The translations under genes and the position numbers were made by a program. A DNA stretch of 27,773 nt from Euprymna scolopes (lineage: Eukaryota; Mollusca; Cephalopoda; Sepiida; Sepiolidae): assembly GCA_024364805.1 (NCBI GenBank), contig CM044507.1:55856862-55884634 (forward strand), read 5' to 3'. This document shows, piece after piece, positions 8,630 to 18,477 of this stretch. The stretch's first letter is position 1; every line of letters begins with the position of its first letter. A model generated the notes under the pieces. It was not told the DNA's origin and searched no databases. It saw nothing but the letters and a program-made list of their open reading frames with translations.

Positions 8630-8660
8630 ATGTCCGGTGATGTTCGTCCCGTCTCGAAAG
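8630..8660 (+). CDS. LIM-domain protein, first coding exon (partial gene)
   Basis: Ten codons plus one base: M S G D V R P V S K, then G, ending in AAAG followed by the donor GTAAGC at 8661. The ATG is the first in this frame after an in-frame stop at 8480-8482. The exon ends in phase 1 and the next exon begins with the two bases GG, giving a glycine codon and an unbroken join into the LIM domain. The intron between (8661-8770, 110 bases) ends TTTTATTTTCACAG. The exon is too short to recognise alone; support comes from the consensus donor, the phase match and its place just before the LIM exon. An additional non-coding 5' exon cannot be excluded. Confidence 0.7.
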
Positions 8661-8770
8661 GTAAGCGCAAAATTCATATTCAAAACTTTTCGGAAACGTC
8701 CAAAGTTGACCCCACCCATCCGTAAACAGTTCGCCTAATTTTCTGCACGTCCCCTCTTTTATTTTCACAG

Positions 8771-8876
8771 GGGATTTACCAAAATGCCGTGGATGTACCG
8801 CCGACATAACCACCGACAACGATTCGGGTGTTATGATCCAAGCACTTCACTCGACATGGCATCCTGATTGCTTTAG
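8771..8876 (+). CDS. LIM-domain protein, second coding exon (partial gene, LIM kinase-like)
   Basis: A 106-base exon between acceptor TTTTCACAG and donor GTAAGC (8877). It encodes GDLPKCRGCTADITTD, then NDSGVMIQALHSTWHPDCFR. This is the first zinc-finger half of a LIM domain: C-x2-C, 21 residues, H-x2-C. LIM domains bind two zinc ions and act as protein-interaction modules. The second half (C-x2-C...C-x2-C/D/H) must lie in a later exon, since this one ends in phase 2 within the codon after F, probably Arg. LPxC, QAL, WH and DCFR resemble the N-terminal LIM1 of LIM kinases, which regulate actin through cofilin; human LIMK1 LIM1 has ELPVC and QALNADWHADCFR from memory. The spacing here is four residues longer. 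PDZ-LIM, FHL or other LIM families remain possible. No downstream exon is seen in the window. Confidence 0.85.
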
Positions 8877-10243
8877 GTAAGCCACAGACAAAACATGGCA
8901 CAATTCAATTAAGTAACAAAAACAAATTTATTTCGAAAACTTTTTTTGTAGACATCATCTCCCCCTCACCTCCCCCTCACCCCCCCGCGTAAAGTCCGTT
9001 GATTATTATTCCACATTCGTTATTCCCGCGTTGTTGTTGTTGTTGTTGTTGTCTAGACGAAATAATGTTGGTTTTGGGTGGAGAACTCCGTCGGTCAATG
9101 TCTATTTTTGTTTTGATTTATTATTTGGAATCGTTTGACAGTTTAATTTATTTGCGACTTTTACTTCAAACGTACAAAACACGAACCCCACCCCAAAATG
9201 TCGACTTAAATTAGTTAGTACTAACTTAGTAGTAAAAATTATAAACAATTCCTTACAATTTGTGGTTTGATCTGTTCTCGTCTCTACGTAACTTTGATAA
9301 ATACACATTGAATTAAAAAGTATTATTTTCTGTTAATCGAATATTGAATTAATATCAAAGCATGAACACAATTATTTTCTTAAATTTTGATTATAAAATA
9401 ACATGAACATCATGGCCAGTTTTTTTATCACGTAAACTTAAACACTTTTTTTTTTTTCGTTTGTTTATTCGTTCTGGTTGAATTTTTTGAACGCAACTTC
9501 CAAGAAACATTTTCACCATTGTATAGCTATCAAAATATTAGACAAGATCGCATGTGTATGTGCTTTTCTCGCCTATACGTGTAACTTCGATAATTACACA
9601 TTGAAATATTATTTATTTATTTAACCCCCCCCCCAAAAAAAAAACAAAAAACAAGGGAAGCAAATTAAATATCCTATTAAAAAAATTGTAAATCTGATTT
9701 TATTTTGAATTATTTTTCTCTAATCTCCTCATCCGGACAACGCCAATTAAAGCTGGCTAGTCACTTTATAAAAATAATGTAAACACTGATTTTTCAGCTG
9801 ACTTGGAAACTTTGGACGACAAGTAACATGGATTCAGTCTTTATTTTAAAGTAAATTAAAACTATCAGTTTTTAAGCAGTTAATTTATCCGAATTAAAAG
9901 AAAGCATGATTTCTGTTGTTTTTTTTTTAAATAAATAAACATCACCTTATATAATTGTAAGCAGTTAGTTATAATTAAACACGTAATTGAAAATATTTAA
10001 AAGAAAATTTCAAAAATTTGTTCGAGTTTTTAAGTAATCTTTGTGAAAGTTGCACTTCCTGATTTATATACTTCTAGTATTTGAGGGATACATCCTCATA
10101 ACATTATATACTCTGTATCCAGGGTACTTTTAGAAGTATATTTCATTTTGATCAAAGCGTAAACAATATTATTGTGGGGTCTGCCTGCGTTCGCACTATA
10201 AAAAATAAAAAAGAAAACCTGACATTTTTATTTATAATATATA
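8877..10243. other. AT-rich gene-less stretch with simple repeats
   Basis: Holds (TTG)n at 9031-9052, a C-rich patch near 8961-8995, poly-T at about 9447, a C/A homopolymer junction near 9626-9644 and much ATTT-type sequence. Two diverged segments containing TACACATTGAA (about 9300 and 9595) hint at an old duplication. No protein or RNA gene is recognised. Confidence 0.6.
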
Positions 10244-10607
10244 TGTTAAGAGGTTTAGGGCTTGGAGCAGGACGGACGGCACAGGTTTCCCCATTGATTC
10301 CCGAGGAAACGCCGGATGGGCCTTAAGAGAGTTTACAAGCTATAAATGTAATGGAATTATCCATCGGCACACTATCGGTCATTGGAAGTGTTCCCTCCCA
10401 GGCATTATCCCATCATTTGTAATTACTGAACCTATCAGTATTTCCCGATCTCGGGTAGTTTTGTACCCGTCCAGATTGTCCTATGCGGGGGAGTTGATTT
10501 AACCGTGACCTTTGTGAAGTGTGCGATTACACGTCAACTCGACAGCTTATTATAACTCTTAAGTTAAATAAACCTAATCCTAGTTGAAAGAATTATTTTT
10601 ACCTACA
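10244..10607 (+). mobile_element. GC-richer block, possible solo LTR
   Basis: The base composition shifts abruptly from AT-rich flanks to a mixed block that begins TGTTAAGAGG and ends ACCTACA, fitting the TG...CA rule of LTRs. It holds CTATAAATG (about 10340) and GTTAAATAAACC (about 10562), in the order expected for a TATA box and a poly-A signal. No flanking target duplication and no second copy in the window were found, and I do not recognise the family. It could also be a fragment of another repeat. Confidence 0.35.
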
Positions 10608-10647
10608 CACCAGAGTGTTTCGTGCTTTACATATACTTTCGGTCGAA

Positions 10648-10716
10648 GGAATCGAACCCAATCAAAGTATCCCTCCTGATGCCGACTATCAACTAGATGA
10701 TTGTAGGTTCGATTCC
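10648..10716. repeat. hairpin built from two inverted tRNA B-box-like sequences
   Basis: GGAATCGAACC (10648-10658) and GGTTCGATTCC (10706-10716) are exact reverse complements, and the stem can continue through CAATCA on the left against TGATTG on the right with a small bulge. GGTTCGATTCC fits the RNA polymerase III B-box/T-loop consensus. The right copy also looks like a tRNA T-arm (GTAGG-TTCGATT-CCTGG). No A-box, anticodon arm or acceptor stem is recognisable, so it is not called a tRNA gene. Confidence 0.6.
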
Positions 10717-10744
10717 TGGATCGGGATCAATGCTAGTCTAGTTG

Positions 10745-10802
10745 CACTGATGATGAGCTCTGCGTCGATACAGCGAAACGCCCGAAACGGTCTGTCTGTG
10801 GA

Positions 10803-10834
<32 letters not shown>
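10745..10834 (+). repeat. repeat-end motif followed by (CA)n
   Basis: CACTGATGATGAGCTC followed by CGATACAGCGAAACGCCCGA and AACGG, then a (CA)16 run at 10803-10834. I recall this kind of CTGATGA...GAAAC sequence at the ends of dispersed molluscan retroelements, possibly Penelope-like. No RT or GIY-YIG coding sequence is adjacent, so the family is unproven. Confidence 0.4.
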
Positions 10835-10836
<2 letters not shown>

Positions 10837-12464
10837 ATTACGTTATATTTATATAGTTAAGTAAGTGATCCCTCTCTAAAATTATAATTCTTAAAAGAAA
10901 TCTATGTATTTTGAATTTTTTTTTTGGGGGGGGGGGAAGAAATACAATCTCATTTTTATTTTAACATTAACAGCGTGCAACAAGTCATTTATATATATAT
11001 ATATATATGTTTACCGATATATACATGTTTTTTTTTTCTAAAATCAAAATAAAAAAAAAAAAAACACGGTAAGTATTAAAGTTATTTTCTTTTATTTCTT
11101 ATTCTTAATATCTTCAACAGCAGAAATCACATTTTTGCATTTTCTAAAAAAAAAAAAAAATAAAAAATGGAAAACCATGAATTAATTTCTTTTTTCTTTC
11201 TTTTCCCCCGCTCATGCTTGTTTAATAACAAACTACAGTAAATTCCTATTTTGGTCACGTAAATTGTTTAAAGTGAAATCAGTTTCGAAATTACTTGTCT
11301 TTTTTAGTTTCATTATATTGCACGTGAAACAAAACCCTGAGATGAAAACCCAGTAATTATGATTTTTATAACAAATCCAGAAATAGGCTATCTAAGGAAG
11401 AATGATAATTAGAGCTCCTTATTTTCTAGTTAAATTCAAATGTTATAAACTTGAGTTATCCTCCTCCTTAGCTAGTCTCTTTCTCTCCTAGTTTTTATAG
11501 ATGGCGACCATATCTTTCTGATCTAGATTTCTTTCGGGGTTTCACGTGTGCGATGAATCTTGCTATAATTTAGTGTTTCTGTTATCGTCGTCGTTGTTGT
11601 TGTTATTTCTATTTATTTAATAGTTCCTATTTACAATGCCTCCCCACGGGGCAGAGTTAGACATCAGGGTCGTTTTTTAACGTGGAGAAAAGGAACAAAA
11701 ATTTAAAATTGTCTCGGTCGTGAAGGATTTCTTCCTCCACCGACAGAGAACCAGAAACGGAAGTGCAGCAGTGCACTGCAGCACAGCACTGCAGCAGCAT
11801 CTGAAGAACAGATTCTACACTTGGAAATTGAATCTTTTATTCAGGCAAAAAAATAAACATGAACAAAAAAACTTAGGCACAAGGCCAACTCAAAAGGGGG
11901 TGGGATATGGGGGTCGTTGAACTAAACGAAAGTTTCTCTTAGCTAGAATCTTCTTCCACCATAATACCGCATTCGCCCTTTCGTACTTGGGGACTTAGCA
12001 CCCAATTTTTAAAACATTTTTTATTAGCATGTATAAACAAAAAAGATAACAATAACGGTAATACAATAATTAATTTGTGTCGAGGGCGGGGGAGGGAAGA
12101 AAAAATACAACCAGTGGTTAGTAGGACCCTCCCAACCCCGTCTAGTTATAAACTTGCTTGTTCCGTTTTAGTTTGTAAAGTAACCTCAGCTCTTGCGGGA
12201 CAGTCTTTAACTGGGGATGCCCTCTAGATGGAATGAAATGGAGAAAAGAAAATTTTGTGGGTAAAGGAGGGGAAGGGGGTTAGTTATTGATTTCTTTCTC
12301 TCCAAGATGGGTGAAAATTATAGGAAGGGGTGAAAAGAAAAAATTGCACTTAGGAGGGAGTGGGGATCTTGGAGGCTTCCTAGTTGAGGAAGGATGGAGC
12401 ATTCACTCGGCTAGCTAAGAGGCTTAAGATCAAGTTATACTTGACGGAACTGCGTGTTCCACAC
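10835..12464. other. gene-less stretch with simple repeats
   Basis: Contains T/G homopolymers at about 10918-10937, (AT)n at about 10989-11008, several poly-A/T runs up to 11160, (GTT)n near 11590-11605, and a CAG-rich palindromic patch (11764-11800). G-rich purine patches lie at about 12085-12105 and 12262-12280. The part close to 12464 is probably the 3' UTR of the Tx1-type LINE on the minus strand, but its end is not marked by a clear tail. No gene recognised. Confidence 0.55.
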
Positions 12465-14513
12465 CTAAGCAGGGAACACACATTCAAATTTGGCTCCTTT
12501 TCGTACACACAGACTTGCTACATATATCCATCTTCTGTCAAATGTTGCGCGATGCAGCCTTCTTCTACCACATCTGATCTTCACCCGTAGTTGGTGTTTA
12601 AAGAAAGCCATCAGATCCTGATCAGAAAAAAGAAAACACCCTCCGGCCACCCTGCAGACATGACGTCCAAATCACCATTCTCGTCACGGCCAGGATCGTA
12701 ATGTAGACCATTTGTCTTTCCCTGTCCCATGGCGGCCTCATATTGTCAACGACATTGGATATGGTAATCAGGTGAGGATGCTTGGGATCGATGTGAGCTG
12801 TCACCTTACTGACATATGACCAGTACCAGTGGAGTTTGCGGCAGTCGAAGAAAGCGTGATCAGTCATTTCTACGGGCGTTGTTCCACAATGGGGACAAGC
12901 AGGCGACTTCAAAAGCCCGGAACTGCATTGTATGTTGTTGAGTGGAAGTGCATTTTGGGCTAATCGCCAAGTCCGAGAGAACTCCAAATTGTTCAGATGA
13001 CTTGAACCTGGTGCATAACTCCATGCAGAGCGGATCTCATGCTGCGACCAACTCAAACAAGCGCATACCGGGTTGTCAGCAGGCCCGCCCCCTCACTAGA
13101 TCCCTGTGGAGTTTCCTATGGGTAGCAGTCACAAGGTCGCTGGACCTTGGTAATTGTTTTAGCACAACTTGGCACTCTTTTAGGAAGGCAGATTTTCCTC
13201 GTGGCTTGTGACGGCTCTCGACAGAGGGGTTGAGAACAAGGTCAGGAAAGGCGGCAGTAACCATGGGGTGCCATGGTTGATCTTCTTGCATATAGTGGCT
13301 CAGGAAGGCCAGCCTCTCAGTGTTTCGATGACACTTCAAGTTCGGCATTCCTAATCCTCCATCATACGGACATTGAATACAGACCCGTCTACTGACCCAG
13401 TATCCTCTTCTGTCCCAAAGGAGCGAGGAGAAGAGTTCAACGAGAGGTTTCAGGTGTTGTGCAGGCAGGGGAAGTTTGGTCAGTCAGTAAAAGATGAGAG
13501 GAAAGACGTACGTGTGCACACCTCAGCTCTACCCTTTAAGCAGAGTTTCCTAGGAAGCCACGAGTTGACCGCAGCTTCTACCTTTGACTGTACTTCTGAC
13601 CAATTTTTGTCGAGCTGGAGACCCGGTTCGAACTACACGCTGAGGATCTGAACCAGGCCATCTGTCCAGCTAAGAGTGCCGAGAGGTTTGCGTTGTCATT
13701 CCTGGCATTCAACCACAGTCTGACCGACTTGTGGTTTATCTTGTCTCCTATAATTCTTTCGTACTGAGCGACCACCGACACAATCTTGATGTCTCAGAAG
13801 CTTGACACAAAAATCGTGACGTTATTGGCGAACGTGGATACCTTGGCAGCTGAGCCACCAGGTATAGCAATTCCGCATAGGGCCAAATTTGCCTCCCCAT
13901 GTCTCGGCTGGCGGAACAGAGGCTCCAACGCCAAGATGTAGAGCAGAGGCGACAGTGGACAACCCTGATGAACCGACCGAGACACAACAAAGGGTTTTGA
14001 GTACTTTCCATTGACTTGCACGACAGCCGTGGGCTGTCAATACATCATGGAGACCCACTCGCAAAGTCCGGTTTAAAACCGGCGGCATCTAACACAGATG
14101 CCAGGAAGCGATGCTCGACCCTATCGATAGCTTTGGACTGATCTAAATTGATCAGCGCGGCTTCCGTGTCGCCTTCTATGCCTCCCTCTAGTATCGTGCA
14201 GATCAGGTGCAAGTTGTTCTGAATCAATCTCTCCTTCACAGCGTAGTTCTGCTCCAGTTCAATCAAGTTGCCGATGACAACCTGCAGCCAATTCGACAAG
14301 ATCTTGGCCCAAATCTTCAACTCTGTGTTTAGCAGAGTTATAGGCCTGTAGTCATCGAATTCTTCCCCACCATGCCCGTCACCTTTCCTCATCAATGTGA
14401 TCACTCCCTTGATGACTTGCCCAAGAATAGATCCCTTAGCAAACCAATGGTTGAACACATTTGTGACAAGAAGCAGCCGCAAATAGTTCGTATAGCAGAC
14501 CATCAATTCCTGG
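12465..14513 (-). mobile_element. Tx1-type LINE B, RT and C-terminal part, broken
   Basis: Minus-strand non-LTR retrotransposon of the L1/Tx1 type. Reading leftward: PGIDGL near 14500, FNHWFAKGSILGQVIKGVIT, YRPITLLNTELKIWAKILSN, LINLDQSKAIDRVEHRFLAS (RT Asp motif), SRSVHQGCPLSPLLYILALE, then STFANNVTIFV, where the family has F-A-D-D: both catalytic Asp codons have become Asn (13821-13826). Next are YERIIGDKINHKS, GMPNLKCHRNTERLAFL near 13340, and SHLNNLEFSRTWRLAQNALP followed by CPHCGTTPVEMTDHAFFDC, a zinc-binding C-terminal motif. It ends with FFKHQLRVKIRCGRRRL and VFPA with a stop at 12465-12467. Several frameshifts separate these blocks. The 5' continuation lies at 16584-17140. Confidence 0.9.
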
Positions 14514-14666
14514 TAATCTAACATATGTGCAATAAAAGGTGGGGATTTAAGCAACAAATAAATGATAAGAAATTCCCGAGAAGAATGAAAATTGTTTATC
14601 TTTGTAAGACATTGCCCAAAAGGGGTGGGGGGTACAAGGGAATTTACGGGAAAGCAAAAACCCAAG

Positions 14667-15564
14667 NNNNNNNNNNNNNNNNNNNNNNNNNNNNNNNNNN
14701 NNNNNNNNNNNNNNNNNNNNNNNNNNNNNNNNNNNNNNNNNNNNNNNNNNNNNNNNNNNNNNNNNNNNNNNNNNNNNNNNNNNNNNNNNNNNNNNNNNNN
14801 NNNNNNNNNNNNNNNNNNNNNNNNNNNNNNNNNNNNNNNNNNNNNNNNNNNNNNNNNNNNNNNNNNNNNNNNNNNNNNNNNNNNNNNNNNNNNNNNNNNN
14901 NNNNNNNNNNNNNNNNNNNNNNNNNNNNNNNNNNNNNNNNNNNNNNNNNNNNNNNNNNNNNNNNNNNNNNNNNNNNNNNNNNNNNNNNNNNNNNNNNNNN
15001 NNNNNNNNNNNNNNNNNNNNNNNNNNNNNNNNNNNNNNNNNNNNNNNNNNNNNNNNNNNNNNNNNNNNNNNNNNNNNNNNNNNNNNNNNNNNNNNNNNNN
15101 NNNNNNNNNNNNNNNNNNNNNNNNNNNNNNNNNNNNNNNNNNNNNNNNNNNNNNNNNNNNNNNNNNNNNNNNNNNNNNNNNNNNNNNNNNNNNNNNNNNN
15201 NNNNNNNNNNNNNNNNNNNNNNNNNNNNNNNNNNNNNNNNNNNNNNNNNNNNNNNNNNNNNNNNNNNNNNNNNNNNNNNNNNNNNNNNNNNNNNNNNNNN
15301 NNNNNNNNNNNNNNNNNNNNNNNNNNNNNNNNNNNNNNNNNNNNNNNNNNNNNNNNNNNNNNNNNNNNNNNNNNNNNNNNNNNNNNNNNNNNNNNNNNNN
15401 NNNNNNNNNNNNNNNNNNNNNNNNNNNNNNNNNNNNNNNNNNNNNNNNNNNNNNNNNNNNNNNNNNNNNNNNNNNNNNNNNNNNNNNNNNNNNNNNNNNN
15501 NNNNNNNNNNNNNNNNNNNNNNNNNNNNNNNNNNNNNNNNNNNNNNNNNNNNNNNNNNNNNNNN
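14667..15564. other. assembly gap (898 N)
   Basis: All bases are unresolved. Long open frames spanning it are artefacts of the N run. The right border is a tandem repeat, which may be why the assembly failed here. Confidence 0.99.
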
Positions 15565-15627
15565 TGTTTTTATCACATATGTTTTTATCACATATGTTTT
15601 TATTCCATATGTTTTTATCACATATGT
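15565..15627 (+). repeat. 15-base minisatellite at the gap edge
   Basis: About four units of TGTTTTTATCACATA, with one unit reading TATTCCATA. The array begins at the first resolved base after the gap, so it probably continues into it. Confidence 0.85.
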
Positions 15628-16530
15628 GACGCAGCAAAAATAAAACAAGTGGATGGAACTGCAAGGACGAACACAATAAAAAGCGCGAAAAAATAACGAA
15701 ATAACAAACTTTTCCAAATGATACAAAAGTAGATTTATTTAAGAAAAAAAGAGGAGTTTAACGAAAGAAAAGGAAATGTATTCAAAGTTATGGAATCTGG
15801 AGTATATCTACGCTTATGGAAATGAGCGAAAGTCCTTTTTTTTTGGGGGGGGGAATCAAAGTCTTTGCACTTACAAGTTTTTGTTTTCCCTTTTTTTTTT
15901 TTTTGTTTCTTTTGCTGGGGTGTTTCACAACTCAACGACGCAGTTAATCCAAGATATTTCCTTTGGCGTGGAAAAAGTTTATATAGCCATCTCATGTGTT
16001 TTCTTTTCTTGTTCGCGCGTTATATATCTGTCACTTTCATGAGGGATAAGATATCACATCGTGCGTTCGGCACATCCATATCTCTTTCGCATGATGGGAA
16101 AAAGCCATGCTCTCTTCGTGAGGAAGTAAATTCATTGCATTCTCTCGCATGACTGGAGAAGGTTGTGTCGTCCGCGTCTCGTGTATCGGCATCTGTTCCC
16201 CTCCTCCTCTCATGAGGAGAGAGACCTCTTAACAGGTTGGCGGTCCAAGCTGAAAAGAACGATTTCCGACGGTGTCAAGTTGGGAAAGGGGACCGATAAC
16301 TCTTCCGGTCTACCCCCTTCCTCTCTGCTTCACAGTCAGGTCTAAAAATAGACTTGATGAAATCTCCAGCTGGCAAAGTCTCTGAAAGTTTTAAAGGGGG
16401 GGGTACATTAGTAGACTCTTGCTCAGTTCCAAAACGACTACTGCACTAGCCTATCTTGTGGGAATCCTGTTTTATTTTATCTCGGTGACGAAATATGAAA
16501 AACAAAAACGATATATCTCGTCAGCCTAAA
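15628..16530. other. gene-less part of the insertion in LINE B
   Basis: Includes T and G homopolymers at 15836-15853 and poly-T near 15890. From about 16040 to 16330 the sequence is richer in GC and repeats CGCATGA/TCATGAGG-type words (CTTTCGCATGATGG, CTCTCGCATGACTGG, and CCTCTCATGAGGAGAG, a short hairpin). I do not recognise a gene. Confidence 0.5.
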
Positions 16531-16536
16531 ATTAAG

Positions 16537-16558
16537 TATTTAAATTTTGATTTAAATA
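16537..16558. repeat. perfect AT palindrome
   Basis: TATTTAAAT and ATTTAAATA flank a TTTG loop, 25 bases from the right border of the block inserted in LINE B. It may be part of that element's terminal structure. Confidence 0.8.
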
Positions 16559-16583
16559 CATAGTCCAATTTAAAGATCATGTC

Positions 16584-17140
16584 ACATCTGTCAAAACTGA
16601 CCTGCTTCAGTGTAGTAAAAACATCCCGCTCCGTCATCCGGCTCTCGCAACTAGCCACACTAGCCGCCCCGAGATGGGGAGAGTCGGCCAAATAGTCACT
16701 AAATTCAAGGACCGGAAGATTGGGCTGCTGCATAAAACGCTCCTCGAAATGATCTCGAAACCCCTCGCAGATCTCCCAAGTCAATTCCAGGGTGTGTCCA
16801 TCTGGATGTTTCACTTTGCTGATATACTTGTCCGAGCCATGCCTAGAAACCTCACAACGCACGTCCGCATCAGAATTGACTGCTTCGTTGCCTATCTTTC
16901 TAAGCCTAGCTCTAACTACTTGGCCTTCATAACGCTCGCTAGTCTCGCGTAGAAGGTCCTGCTTAGCTAGTTCCTGACTAACCCTATCACCCTTCCCTGT
17001 AGCCCAGGCTAGTTTTTACTCTAACTGCTTCTTCGTCTTGGCCTTATCTAATGTGAGGTGCTGGGCATACTTGACAGAGAAGCTTCTGATTTTGGCTTTA
17101 AAACCTAACCACCACTTACTCACAATTCTCAATACACAGT
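16584..17140 (-). mobile_element. Tx1-type LINE B, region before the RT, broken
   Basis: Reverse complement reads SKWWLGFKAKIRSFSVKYAQ, DKAKTKKQLE, ELAKQDLLRETSERYEGQVV, NEAVNSDADVRCEVSRHGSD, KYISKVKHPDGHTLELTWEI, CEGFRDHFEERFMQQPNLPV, LEFSDYLADSPHL and SCESRMTERDVFTTLKQVSF. This is the linker between endonuclease and RT in Tx1-type LINEs. It joins the RT at 14513 in protein order. The endonuclease domain and first ORF are absent, so the copy was 5'-truncated, as is usual for LINEs. One stop is visible near 17020. Confidence 0.85.
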
Positions 17141-17265
17141 GTTGACACACATACATTGCCTAATTCTCCCACATTGTCACATGCAGATACACATTCACTT
17201 TTCTATAATGAAAAATCTACTTATCAAATGAATATTTACTCTCATGAAGTAACTTTCACCCAAAT

Positions 17266-17268
<3 letters not shown>

Positions 17269-17309
<41 letters not shown>
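17269..17309. repeat. (AT)n microsatellite
   Basis: About twenty AT units without interruption. Confidence 0.95.
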
Positions 17310-17313
<4 letters not shown>

Positions 17314-18477
17314 TATTAAAATTATCGAAATCAAACTGGAAAGTTTACCAAATTATTTAAACTATCAAGTGTTCAATGCAAGGAAAATAATTCATAGGTT
17401 TTCAAAAATATACTCTTTTCATCTGATGAAGAAAACCAATAAAATAACAAATCACTGATTATAACATGAATATAAAAATTTAAAAAATTGTAAGCAAAAG
17501 AATTTCATCATTTAAATAAGAAAATTATCAAGGAAAGTTATAGAATCTCGTATAAAAACGGGTATCAATGCAAATAATCAAAAAAGCAATTTTAAAATGG
17601 TGGAATAAAAATTGAACAGTAGATTGTTTGAATTCGATATACACTGAAATACTTGATTACAATAAATCCAAAGCCATGAATAATGACATGAATGATTCCA
17701 ATAAAATCCATCCGAAAATCTGTAGAAGATCAATATATGGATAGGAATATCCATATAATATTCATGCTCTATCTACAATATTGAGCTTTTTCTTACCACG
17801 ATAGGATCTAATATAAAATATTTATTTTTATAGTATTCAGTTATATATATGTATATATTATGTTATCACTTTTATGCAGAATTCATGTTCTTTTTAACCA
17901 TTTTCAAACCTTTATAAAAATCTAATTGTCAGTATGAATTTTAGCACATTTTCAAAGACAACACCTTAGCGAAGCTACGGTCCGCAACACTTACTGCTCA
18001 ATAGACGGAAGGAGAAATGTTATACTGCAGTTGAGAAATAGTTCAAATTATTGGTTGGACAATGAGCTAGTCGATAGTCAATCGAGATGTGGACTAGTTT
18101 AATTAACAGGCGTCTTGTTGTCAGATAGAAAATAAATCGGGTACCAGTCGATATCTGTAATGTGATTGATTGAGTTCTTGCAAGTTAGAACTAGGCAGGA
18201 ACAGATTATGATGATCAATGCCTGAGAGGCAATATTCTTTTCACTTGCTGATTTTGTACTATAACAAATTGACCAACTCGAAAGGAAAAGTCATATTAGT
18301 TAAGTCTCTGACTTTGTATCAAGGGAATAGCGATTGCAAAGCGCCTATGACAATGGATCCCCCCAACAAAAAGAGAAATTCTGGTGCAACTTAAAAAACA
18401 GTCATCTATCTTGTTGACAACATTCCTTCAAAGATGAGGGCATCGCAAAAATCTCAATAGCCATCAAAAGCAGAGGA

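Larger units (their letters stand above)
14514..16583. mobile_element. unidentified insertion splitting LINE B
   Basis: The LINE B protein order runs VFTTLKQVSFDRC (16584 side) directly into PGIDGLLYEL (14513 side), so the roughly 2.07 kb between is foreign. It holds the assembly gap, a 15-base minisatellite, AT-rich sequence, a pyrimidine/CATGA-rich block at about 16040-16330 and a palindrome near its right edge. No coding similarity, LTR pair or clear inverted ends are visible, and no convincing target duplication was found. The element type is unknown. Confidence 0.6.

Noticed and set aside
8098-8819. Open frames of Ser/Leu/Phe or Lys/Glu/Arg repeats
   Set aside because: They translate the GA microsatellites and purine tract. 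The Lys-rich frame ending at 8470 is in phase with exon 1 and has a GTGAGT at its end, but composition explains it fully and no acceptor partner is evident.
9231-9610. Direct repeat of TACACATTGAA-containing segments
   Set aside because: Similarity is short and patchy; I could not define unit borders, so it is only mentioned in the gene-less entry.
10700-10725. tRNA gene suggested by GGTTCGATTCC
   Set aside because: Only a T-arm-like piece is present; acceptor stem, D-arm and anticodon arm cannot be placed.
11540-11566. TGCGATGAATCTTGC as the missing LIM cysteine pair
   Set aside because: Spacing is C-x3-C rather than C-x2-C and there is no acceptor in the required phase.
11637-11681. Possible short host exon starting ATGCCTCCCCACGGGG
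   Set aside because: Fifteen codons then stop, no acceptor or donor pair, no LIM or kinase similarity.
14045-15676. Very long open frames across the N run on both strands
   Set aside because: They are open only because N codons cannot be stops. The real coding signal is the Tx1-type LINE left of 14513.
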